Positions 1 through 9,305 of a stretch of 64,000 nucleotides of DNA are shown here, piece after piece. This DNA is from Diaporthe sp. PMI_573 (Eukaryota; Ascomycota; Sordariomycetes; Diaporthales; Diaporthaceae), in assembly GCA_021399435.1 (NCBI GenBank), contig JAJTUP010000118.1, positions 1 through 64,000 of the forward strand, given 5' to 3'. Under the pieces are notes generated by a model that did not search any database, was not told the origin of the DNA, and saw only the letters and a program-made list of their open reading frames with translations. The translations under genes and the position numbers were made by a program. The stretch's first letter is position 1. The number at the start of each line of letters is the position of its first letter.

Positions 1-2119
1 GTCTGATGGGAGGTGGTGTTTTCCGTGGGCCTTGGTTCACTTCGACTGTCGCTGTGAATGTTGCGGGGCTGCGACCAGCATTGAAGAGGTTATCTTTTTG
101 TTGGAAACTCTGGGGGTTGATTAAGATAGACGAGGTCGGAGAAGGTGGAGGCCGCGGGGAGCCTGTCGCAGAGTGAGGTTCTGAGGAAATGATTTTGGTT
201 GAGCGTCTTGATTCCACAGGGCTGGATGAAATGAGTATGGCCTCTGAGGCTGCCATTCTAGTCCTCGAGGCCTTTGGTGTTCCTTGCGAGCTCGTAATCG
301 TCCAAGGGTTGGTGTCTGATAACAACTCTGCTGTATCCCTTTTCTCTTTCATCATTTTTGCAGGTTTTGGAGGGCTTGTCCTTCAACTCTCGGCTTTTGG
401 TGCCCTCTTCTTGCTCCACGGCCGTTGCAAAAGACTCCGTGGGACACATGAGATGTTGTTTTGGCCGTAGCGGGGGCGAGGATGACAACAGTAATGTCTG
501 TATGCCAGGCTGCTCTTGTGACTGTGCCATGACCTTCGTATGCTTGATATATCGATCAAGCGCTCCCATTGGCATGTCTGACGCCTTCTTCCGGGGCTTC
601 TTAGCCGGCACCTTTCTGGTCGACTTCGCCAACTGCTTGGCTCTCTGCTTCCCTTCCCAATCCTCCACTGCTAGCGGCACACCTAGCTTTGCTACCATCT
701 CGGGGACCCAAACGAGGTCAGGCTGGAGGGGATCGAAAATCTTCTTCGGTCCTCCTTCCGCATTCTCGACCTGCTCGTCGGCCTCGTCGTCGCTGTTGAG
801 CGCCAGGCCTGACCTTCCGTACGTGGACGTGACCTCGTCCGCTTCGGCATCCAGGTCTAGACCGACAACATCGTTGGGAATGTACGAGATGCGCAACTCG
901 GGTGTCCCATCCGTACTGAAATGCGTTCGTCGCATATTGATCGACTTGACCAGCTTCGCCTCAAAGCGCTCGCGGACGTCTGGGTCGTCGGGTCCCAGCT
1001 GCTTTTTGCTGAGATCCATCAAGGCCTGGTTTAACAAGCCCGGTGCTAGGACCCGAATGAACTTGACTGCCCCGATCTTGTAGATCCAGTCGAACGTCTC
1101 AGCCGCAAAAGCTCGTAGGCCAGCAGTATCGACCTCCCTCCTGGATGGAAGGTCGCTCTTCAACCGCTCCACCGCCTCAACCCGTGACACGACCGGATGG
1201 GTATAATATCTCAATACCTCCATGTTTGGGAACTCGTCCGGTATCGTCAAGGCCTTGTGTCTGGTGCGAAAGAACTTGCTCTCGTTGGTCCGCAGCTCCC
1301 TTGTCAGATCCTCCCTCCACCTGACCAGATCGTCCCGATCGGATCGCTTGATCTGACACAGCCTTTTGCCAAACCCAGCTTTGGCAGCCTCGCACGCAAC
1401 CTTGATGCCGCAGCCCGGTACTCCCTCGGGGATGTAGTCACCCCCGCTCATCAAGGCGACAAGCACCATCCCCTCCCTGTCGAGACCGGTCTCACCCTGC
1501 CTCAGTTCGTGAACATCATAGACAGACACGTGCGTCGGGGTTTTTGCAGCCTGCGTCCCCTCTGAGGACCAGTTCCGCAGGGTAAGCGTACAGCCGAACA
1601 TGATGGTATCGACGTCCTCGGACAAGACGGCATCCACGACGCCTTGCTGTTGCAAAAGGGCGCACTCGGCCTCGGCCTCGCCGGGGGCGTCGTGGATGTG
1701 GAACCCGAACAGCTTCACCAGGCGCTTTGCCATTGCGACGGACACGCTGTCGCCGGGGCTGCGGGAGCGCTTGTTGCGCTTGAACGAGGGTTTGTTGGGC
1801 CCATCGAATACCAGGACGGGGACGATCGACAAGGACAGCAGGCGGACCAGACGGTAAAAGAGGGTGCGGATCGCCGGGTTTGCGCCGCCCCGGGCGGCCT
1901 GGGCCTGGAATGACCATATCGCAAAGTCAATAGCGACGCGGAGTGGTCGACCGGTCTTCTCGAGGTGATTTATAGCGAGCTTGCACAAGGATACCCGCTT
2001 GCCGGTGCCGATCTCTTTGTAAATGCTGGATGTCTTGGTCAGCCACGGCGTGCTTGATACCTGCCTGCAGGAGGAGCAGCATAGGCTGGAGGAGCGTAAA
2101 CAAACCCTTTGATACCCAT
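1..2119 (-). CDS. XPG/GEN1-like structure-specific endonuclease (3' end off window, one frameshift)
   Basis: Resembles fungal GEN1/Yen1-like members of the XPG/FEN1 family, which cut branched DNA such as flaps and Holliday junctions in the nucleus. A 14-nt first exon (2106-2119, MGIK plus a split Gly) joins exon 2 at 2025 across an 80-nt intron (2026-2105, donor GTTTGT, acceptor CCAG), giving the family start MGIKGIYKEIG. The XPG-N domain carries the acidic residue in VAIDFAIW. The XPG-I motif follows (GEAEAECALL, then SEDVDTIMFG), then the helix-hairpin region SGGDYIPEGVPGCGIK. The reading frame stops at 258-260, but an overlapping frame is open from 382 to the left edge and reads like the Ser/Pro-rich tail of these proteins (for example SDTNPWTITSSQGTPK). 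The join needs a one-base shift near 383-420, and no plausible intron is seen there. This is either a sequencing error or a disabling mutation. Confidence 0.85.
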
Positions 2120-2758
2120 ATCGGATGCGATGCCGTCGGAGCAAAATCAAAACGAAGTATAGGTGGCTGCTACAGGCTCTCCAACATCAGAGTGACAGGT
2201 CATTGACCGTCTATTCTGTGAAATGTGAATTCTCACATAGAAGAGATTGTAAGATGAGCACAAAATGGCTTCAGGGTATCCTTCCCCTATAATATGTTCC
2301 CAGCTTTCATATGGGTCATCTTCGGGTTGGGGGCCGCGTCCCATGCCAATTATCTAAGGTTGGTTGGACTGGCAGCTGTGAGCAGACGGTAATGCTTCCA
2401 AGCTCCGGTACGTTCCACCACGGCTACGTTACTGCCTCCGACCCCATCTGATTAGTGACTACGCCCCTCTTCAGGCGTAAATTCGTTCATTATGTTAAAT
2501 AACCGACGGATCTTCTCTGGAGCTTTTCCATTAATCATATTCGCAACTGTCTTGCACCCAAGATCGAGGAGTGTCAAGTTCAGCCGCGGGAAACTTACAA
2601 AAGTTAGGAATTCCGTACAGCCCTTGTTTGTGGGTTCGTACTTTATAATGATGGATTTTGTATAATAATATCATTGCTCAAAGGTGCCGTACTTCGGGCT
2701 CGAAAGTGGCCGGGAGATCGCAGTCAAACATGTGTAAATCGGGTGAAGTCGAGCTAAC
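2120..2758. other. intergenic, no feature recognised
   Basis: This is the upstream region of the GEN1-like gene. No convincing coding frame, transposon end or repeat was seen. It presumably contains that gene's promoter, but no specific site can be named. Confidence 0.4.
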
Positions 2759-3785
2759 TCATGTATTAATAACGTTAACCACAAGGAGTAGGGTAGACGC
2801 CTCATCGCATCTCACAACGTCGAAATAGTCCCGCAGTGGTAGGGCGGTAATGCTATTCCTGTGAAGCCCCTTGAGAAACGAGCACGTCTTGATTAAATCT
2901 GAGCTTGTGCCCAAGTCTAGGATCCTGCATCCGGCGGTCGGTGGCTGTAATGAGAACAGTTGGGCATTACCCTTGCCACACCAGGGACACGTTGATAACG
3001 AGCAGGTATCATTTCGAGATGTTGCGCCGCTGGCGATAATACAGCAGGAGCAGAGCTGATGTTGACAGTCGAGAGTGAAGATCGGTCGCCTCACGAGGCA
3101 AAAAACGCATGTCCCGGTTAGGTTCATGTCTGCAGCTGCCGACCCAATCAGCCTCAGATAGCGGGCGTGAGATGTGGCAGCCTTCAGCTTATGCTCACGA
3201 TTCTGAAGGACAATAGCCGTGAAGGCACTCTCTACTTGGGATAGGAAGGCCTCCGCGGCCAACGCAGTGCGCAATTGTCTGATGATAGGCCCATAGATGG
3301 TGTGGAAAACGTCTTGTGGGTGAAAATCTGCAATAAAGGTTAGAACAGGACAAACTTAACATAAAGGGCCTGATTTACCGTGCATCCCAGGGGGAAATGC
3401 ATCTAGCACTAATGCCGATGCTACGAGTCGAGTAAGCTGCGGAATGCGAGAATCAAATGCCTTGACAGCTTTTTGTAGGTGGAACTCTGCGGATCGTGTG
3501 ACGGGATTGGTGAGTCGCGATGCTGTGATAAGATCTGGAAGAGGTAGATTATCGCAGAAATATTGAAGTAATGTTTGAATAAGGAACGACGTGTGTTGGG
3601 GGGCGAAATTCAGTTCAAGCTGCGTGCGGGCTTCATTTGAGAGTTCCGCTAACTTCGAAATGGCCGATGATAGGGTCTCAGAATTGTCAGAATCGTCGAT
3701 ATCGTTGTCACGCAGCAGTGGGAATAGCTTCAAAAGTCGGTTCTGGCCAGGAGAATGCAATAGGGGCTCGGAAATACCTGGGAAT
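2759..3785 (-). pseudogene. RING-patatin-like phospholipase relic (N-terminal part)
   Basis: Two coding blocks (3379-about 3785 and 2759-3327) are joined by a good 51-nt intron (3328-3378, donor GTAAAT, acceptor TTGCAG). This gives a continuous MHDFHPQDVFHTIYGPIIRQLRTAL. A RING-like cysteine array follows (CVFCLV, CQHQLCSCC, CPWC). Next comes PPTAGCRILDLG, which sits where patatin-like hydrolases have their RxLSLDGGGxRG oxyanion loop, and LPLRDYFDVV, where they have the GxSxG nucleophile region. The glycine-rich loop and the GTSxG serine motif are destroyed, and the frame ends soon after, so no active hydrolase is encoded. The 5' end is uncertain; an acceptor-like AG at about 3785 suggests a lost upstream exon. 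A second, shorter scrap of the same gene lies near 26,020-26,125. Confidence 0.6.
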
Positions 3786-3899
3786 TGGGTTATGCGGCCT
3801 TGGCGAGGCGTTAAACTGGTTTTGGCAGCGCGTTAGGCCTGTTATCGTTAGAAAGGCTGGGGAGGCCTGCTAGCGTAAAATTGAATTTTCTCAATTAAT

Positions 3900-6200
3900 A
3901 CGGTAATTAGAGTGTCCGGAATAGGGGGGTGTCCGGGATGGGGGGGACTAGACTTATGATACTTCCGAGGCTTCGGCTATCACTTTGCGACTTTACTTAG
4001 CTTTAAGAAGGAGATGATTTTATTGAAACTGAAAACGTGAGACCGGAGTGAGAAGCTGGTAAGTTGTGAAGAGAAAGTGGCGAGGGCTAGGGAATCTTTT
4101 AAGCTTGACGCCTGCAGCGATCAAACAATTCCAGGTTGTGTGGTGAAGTCCGTTTGTGGGATCAAAGGGAAATGCGGCAAGGATGATTGCCGTTACCCCT
4201 ACTCGACTTTAAAAGTGACGTCAAGGAGGTTTGACGGATTCCTCGGCGTCAAGGAAATGAATGTCACGCAATAAATGTAGTGAAGGGTGAAGCGGCACAG
4301 CCAATTCGAATGAGGGTTTGGATCGGGAGAAGCCAATTGCTGCCAAAGTCTGTTTGTCGGACACATGCACGAGTGGTGGAGGCAGAGCAAGCTCGAAGCC
4401 ATCTTTCACATGCTTTGGACAGGCATCAGAACAGGGTTCTTGGGGGGTAAGGGGGCCCTGGCCTGGTAGCTTTTCTTTTTTTACAGAGCAACGGCAAGCC
4501 CCACCAAAGCGTTCAGGATGTATGCTCATGTACCTCTGCGGATGTGCATAATGTGATAGAGGCTCTGGCAACGCGCAGATGCTTTCGACCGATGAACACT
4601 TCTGGTAATAGTGCTGCAATAGCTGCTGTTTGGGACGCCGTCTGGCCGAGGTAGAATTGAATGGCGATTCTTTCTAGTTAGGAGAACTCTTCTCCTTTTT
4701 TTCCCCTAGTTGGTTATTCGAATTATCAAGGACTTCACGTTCTTCAAGTTCATCAACCTCCTTTCCAAGGAGACCTCAGAAGGAAAGGCTCCTACAAATT
4801 CAGGAAGAGAAGGAAGGCACGACGTACTGAGTATCGGACATCAGAAGTCCATGGGTGCTGTGATTCACGGCTACATCGGCGTCTAGCCAGTCGAAGCGGA
4901 TGTCTTCCATGGAGATACTGTACAGTACATGCAGCGAACCCTCCGAGAGAATAATTTTGACGGAACTCAAAGGTGAAACAGAATCACTGCCATAACGACT
5001 CCGCTGGCGCCATGCTGTTTCCCAGGTCTTCTATGGACTTCCCTGGGTGTCTATTGGCCCTCATTTGACTACGTACTGTAAGACCCAAATGTACAGTACT
5101 ATATGTACTGTACTGTAAAAGGACAGTACATTAAGAATGCACTGCGATGTGAATAAGCCTTGCCACAATTAATGTACTGTACTTCTCGAATGCGGTTCCG
5201 GAAGTAATATTTTCAGGTCCTTAGCGGTGTATGACCGCAAGTTCGGTGATTGGGAGCTGTCCAACACGGCGCTATTTTTACAAAGGCCACCAATCATCGT
5301 AAATATAGATACAGTACAGATAAAGGGCACAATGGGTGTCTCTGGATCTTTAGTTGACTTAGTGGTGTTGGTGTGGGTCCTTGGCTTCTATGGCTTGGTG
5401 GACCACTAGTAAAGTAAGCAGGGACTTAACAGAACTGCCCAAGACCAAACTGCAACTCACTGGCCTGCTTTTGCACAAAACGAATCGGCTTGCTACCCTC
5501 TCAGAAGCACCCAATCATCATCAATGTATTCAACATCAATATAGACACAGTACAAGCGCTTTGCACCTGATACCCTATAGCGATTATCTGCTGTTCTCCA
5601 ATTTCTATTGGGCCGATTCTGTGGAGGAGTTGACAGGGAAAAAGGAAGATGGAATCCGGTCATTCCTTCATCCCGGCCAATCAAGTTCCACCTCCACCCC
5701 GACCGTTGATGCCTGCGTCCTCCCAATCATTGGAACAAAGGGCTTGTCATCGTTACATTCGTTTAATCGTCCATCGAAGCCATCTACCACCTTTCTTCTG
5801 GAACTGACCAACCCTGTCACTTGTTGACACCGATTAGAGTCATAAACTCGTTTCTAGTCTTCTGATTCTCCTTAAAACAACCCACAACACAACTCGTTAT
5901 CGTGCTTGTATGTGTCCTCTGTACCATACGATATTTGCTCTGCGAATACCCGTTCTCATATACTTCAAATTTATTTCTCTATATATTAAAAGTGAATAAA
6001 TTAGACAACGATGCTATCCTGGGCTTAAGTTAATATAATAAAGGAGAATATGAAAAAGCTGAGCTTATCTTCCAGAGGTGCCTAACACGCAAAGATAAAG
6101 GGGACCTTTACCACCTGATCATCAGGAATGCCCTAGGAGGCTGGCTGCGTACTTCATGCAAAGTAAGTACATAAAGGCAAAGAATGAGCTTTCTAATGCA
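3900..6200. other. gene-poor interval with clustered TACTGTAC-type palindromes
   Basis: No open frame here resembles a known protein. The segment 4915-5185 holds many short palindromes of the form TACTGTAC or GTACAGTAC and their halves TACAGTA/TACTGTA. Such motifs are also scattered elsewhere (about 5310, 7397, 33,910, 44,855). They may mark a decayed short element. The rest is unremarkable non-coding sequence. Confidence 0.3.
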
Positions 6201-6254
6201 TTGGTCAAAATGCAGAGGCAAGCCCATCCCTACATACTCGACTGCAAGCGTAAT

Positions 6255-7024
6255 CTAGCTTGGACCGATGCAAAGTGGTGGGGGTGGTGCATGACCCGCA
6301 ATCACTGCATCTCCACAAGGATATCGATAATTGATGACAGGCTGTGCTGGCATCAGAGGAACAGAGCCCTTGGCGTTCACCCCTGAAGGGCACAGCGATA
6401 TGCCGATTGCAGCATCAAAACCGCATATCTCGTCAATACCATATTGACATTGAGGATCGGCAATGTTCCGCACTTCGTAATTCTTAGCCACCCACCTCGT
6501 TCAGGCATTTAATAACCTGGTTTGGGTTTCCAGCGGTGAAAGACATCTTTCCTGTGTCTGCGGTAATGATGTCTGAACATTCTGACATATCAACTACTTC
6601 ATAACTCACATTTATTCCTCCCTAAGAGTCAAAGTCGAGAATGGCTGGTGAGGAGGTTGCAAATGACCCAAATGCCAGGTATTGGAATGTATCGAATGAG
6701 ATGTCGTGTGCTCCACCAGACACATCTATGTAAAACGGTGCGCGAGCGGGGACCGAAACTCAATTTAATGCACATACCAGAGCAGTCTGGCCAGTACGGC
6801 CAGTAGGCGATACGATTGACGTCGACCTTGCACCCAAAGGCACCAATGGTTGAGCTGAACTTGTCATGAGGTGTAACCTTGACTGAGCCCGTTAATGGGA
6901 AAGAATTGTCCTGCATGTTGGCGTGAGCCAAATAAGGCATGACGATGGGGAGTAGCCAAAGAATCATAGTGACAGGAGAGAAGAAGTTAAGCTGTCCTAC
7001 AAGATCGACAGATGTAGGAGACAT
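6255..7024 (-). pseudogene. secreted cysteine-containing protein, broken
   Basis: The 5' part encodes a clear signal peptide (MILWLLPIVMPYLAHA, ATG at 6967; a further in-frame ATG lies at 7024). A mature region with FPLTGSVKVTPHDKFSSTIG, FGCKVDVNRIAYWP and a CSGMC pair follows. It then changes frame near 6730, where YIDVSGGAHDISFDTFQYL continues the protein. It meets an in-frame TAG, continues GGINVSYEVVDMSECSD, and resumes after a likely intron with NYEVRNIADPQCQYGIDEICGFD. A frameshift plus a stop means it is almost certainly dead. Family function is not known to me; the pattern is that of a small secreted fungal protein. The cysteines suggest disulphides in the intact ancestor. Confidence 0.5.
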
Positions 7025-7501
7025 CGTTGATATTTATTGTAATGCGAGTCCCCTTTTGTATAAAAGAGGAGAGTATGAAATCTGAATTTAACGAACCGAC
7101 TAAAAGTCTCTAATATGGAAATAAGGACTAAGAAACAAATAAGGGATAGATCGATAATAAGGAATAGAGTAGCGTGCCTGTAAATTTAATTATCAGGTTG
7201 CCTGGGAGGGTGGTCGTTATGGGGTGGCTTTCCGAAGAGGGATTGGCAGGCTTGAAAAACGTTGCGTCGGCTTGCCCCGCTCCTTGCCAACCCGTCATAA
7301 TGACGTTAAGTCGTTTCTATCATTCACATTTCCTTTTCAACCTAAAAATCACATCAATGGATTCAATCCATACTTCTGTTGGTATTCTCCTAATACATAC
7401 TGTACAGCACACAACGAGCTCGATATTGAATGTTGCTTCGGACTTCAACCCCAGTCGACCCCGCCCCGCACCTGAACGCGACCCCTACCCCACCTTGAAC
7501 G

Positions 7502-7592
7502 ATGCGATTATTATACAGTAACAATGGCAACATCAAGGTGACGGACGATCTGGATCGCGATATACCCAGATATGCCATATTATCGCATACAT
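7502..7592 (+). pseudogene. HET-domain gene start, truncated by a transposon remnant
   Basis: From the ATG at 7502 the frame reads MRLLYS..., then RDIPRYAILSHTWG. This is the characteristic opening of fungal heterokaryon-incompatibility (HET) domain proteins, which trigger cell death after fusion of unlike hyphae. Straight after HTWG the sequence switches to transposase sequence on the opposite strand (about 7590-7597). Only about 30 residues of the HET domain remain, so it cannot be functional. Confidence 0.6.
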
Positions 7593-8260
7593 GGGGCCTT
7601 CTGTTGAACGCTCTTCCCTTTGAATATAATCAATGGGTCAAGTCGCTTGCCCAGAGCGTTAACACACTCAATATATGAGGTCCAGGCTCTCGAATTATAG
7701 TCCAATTGGGCGATGGGGCTATTATTTGAATAGCCGAGGGCTAAAACGTCCTCTGAGCGCCCTTCCATCATTACCCCTTCATCGGCGTTCCAACGGTGGT
7801 CTGGGAGAATAGACTTGACTATAGGCAATTGAAGGAGGTCGAACCAAGTGGAAATATTCGCCTTCGTCGTCGCCCTCAGCCGAATTGCTTCAACCCGCTG
7901 GTGCTTCCGGCTTCGAAGTTCAGGGTGACGGAAGAGGAAGTGCCTCAGCCATTTCCTCCCCAGGGGAGGGCGATTCTCGTGAGGGAAGGCGAGGTGGGCT
8001 GCGAGAGCCCTTGTTTCAAATCGACTCAATGCAAGGCCCAGGCTGCTTTGATTAATAATAAATAAAGCCAATTGAGCCTCTTGAACGTCAGAAAGAAGCC
8101 TTTGAGGGTCTGCAGCTTCAATATGGTTGGGAGCGCCTGCACGGCGACGGCGAAGTGTTGATAGGGGTATATGCCATAGCCGAGAGGCGGCCTTCCAAGG
8201 CATCCCGTCTGCCAATGCCACAAGGGCGTCGTGCACGTGTGCCTCTGAATATTGCTTCAT
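7580..8260 (-). pseudogene. Fot/pogo-type transposase, N-terminal part only
   Basis: ATG at 8260. The protein begins with a Psq-type helix-turn-helix (MPWKAASRLWHIPLSTLRRR), then a CENP-B-like DNA-binding segment (GRKWLRHFLFRHPELRSRK), then the first catalytic Asp region (WNADEGVMMEG) and the LIIFKGKSVQQ block. It stops abruptly where the intact relative at 47,133-48,773 continues with QWF, so the second and third catalytic acids are missing. The 5' terminal inverted repeat survives (about 8375-8419). The homology break coincides with the HET fragment, marking a deletion or recombination junction. Confidence 0.75.
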
Positions 8261-8374
8261 TGGGGTCTAATTGACTTGGCAAAGAAGTTTGGTGATCAGA
8301 AAAAAATCCGTTGTTGAGATATTCAAGTTTTTCTATGGGGGGTAGGCCGACGCGAACATCGCGTCACGCGAATG

Positions 8375-8419
8375 TGGGGGGTGCCAAATCAGGGGGGCCC
8401 GAAAGTGGGCCGCCCACGT
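8375..8419 (-). repeat. surviving terminal inverted repeat of the truncated Fot-type element
   Basis: Read on the minus strand from 8419, the sequence begins ACGTGGGCGGCCCACTTTCG and continues with a CCCCCTGATT core. It is flanked outward by TA (8420-8421), the usual target duplication of Tc1/mariner/pogo elements. The same CCCACTTTC...CCCTGATT layout occurs at the ends of the elements at 27,638 and 47,068-48,924. Confidence 0.6.
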
Positions 8420-8513
8420 TAACTTCTCCGAAATCAGCATCCTCCGGCTCAATTATGAGGCGGTATTTGAGTTCAGAACTTTGCGCAAGACAACAAACTC
8501 GAGTAGTAGGATG

Positions 8514-9305
8514 TTACTCGCACAGCCAGGCCATTCCCCCGCTCTGTTCGGCAGCCCTTTCACGGCGAAGAGCCTTTTGGAGCATGTTCCCATAGAAAGG
8601 AACAAAGTTGGCTTCACTGAGCCTAAGAGTCCCTATGTTCTTCCAGAACGCAGCTTTTCGTAATGAATGTACACCAAAGAATAGAGCGACAACCTTGAGT
8701 TTGAAATCATCCGAACTTGTATCAAATTCAGCATGAACTTTAGCATAACGTCCATGTGATCCCAACACCCATTTGCGCGTGATAATGTCAGCGGTACGTC
8801 GAAGCTGGATTTTTGTCCGAGGGGTTGTCCAATTGTTGGCCTCGAACTCTGCAGTGACACAGTCACAGACGAGTTTGGGAGGCAGGTTTCGTATAACCCA
8901 TGGCGCGAAATAGGCTGTGCCATCGCCTGAAGTGGCATCACTTCTGATCTCGTGTTGATCTTGGTAGTTGTGCATTTCATCAACCTTTAGATCATTGCTG
9001 CTGCACTCCTCCCTCCCACTTTTGCGTTGATTGATTTTTCCGCTTTGAATACGTGCTTCGCAAAACTGCTCCACGATTTTTCGCCAGCCACTTCGTAGCT
9101 TTTCCTTCCTACCCTGGGACTCTTCCATGGCCCAAGTATGCTTGACGTCTTGAATGCTTTTCCAGATGTGAGATTCTGGACCCTCGACTATTCGATGGTC
9201 TGTGGGTGAAGCAAGGTTCCGATCAATGCCACACAACATCACATAGCACGTGCATTGAGTTGATGTTGACATGACGTCCAAACCTCGCGTGATGTTGATC
9301 AACAT
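8514..9305 (-). CDS. hypothetical ORF, unrecognised
   Basis: A 263-codon frame with an ATG at 9305. I do not recognise a family. The N-terminal 30 residues come from the repeat-rich hAT end and are probably not part of a real protein. The C-terminal half (from about 8950, WVIRNLPPKLVCDC... to FFGVHSLRKAAFWKNIGTL) has a balanced composition and reads like a globular protein. It lies between a Fot remnant and a hAT element and may be a host gene fragment trapped between insertions. Confidence 0.25.
   Translation of the reverse strand: MLINITRGLDVMSTSTQCTCYVMLCGIDRNLASPTDHRIVEGPESHIWKSIQDVKHTWAMEESQGRKEKLRSGWRKIVEQFCEARIQSGKINQRKSGREECSSNDLKVDEMHNYQDQHEIRSDATSGDGTAYFAPWVIRNLPPKLVCDCVTAEFEANNWTTPRTKIQLRRTADIITRKWVLGSHGRYAKVHAEFDTSSDDFKLKVVALFFGVHSLRKAAFWKNIGTLRLSEANFVPFYGNMLQKALRRERAAEQSGGMAWLCE

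Noticed and set aside
358..1083. 241-codon plus-strand frame
   Set aside because: Antisense of the GEN1-like exon; codon patterns follow the minus-strand gene.
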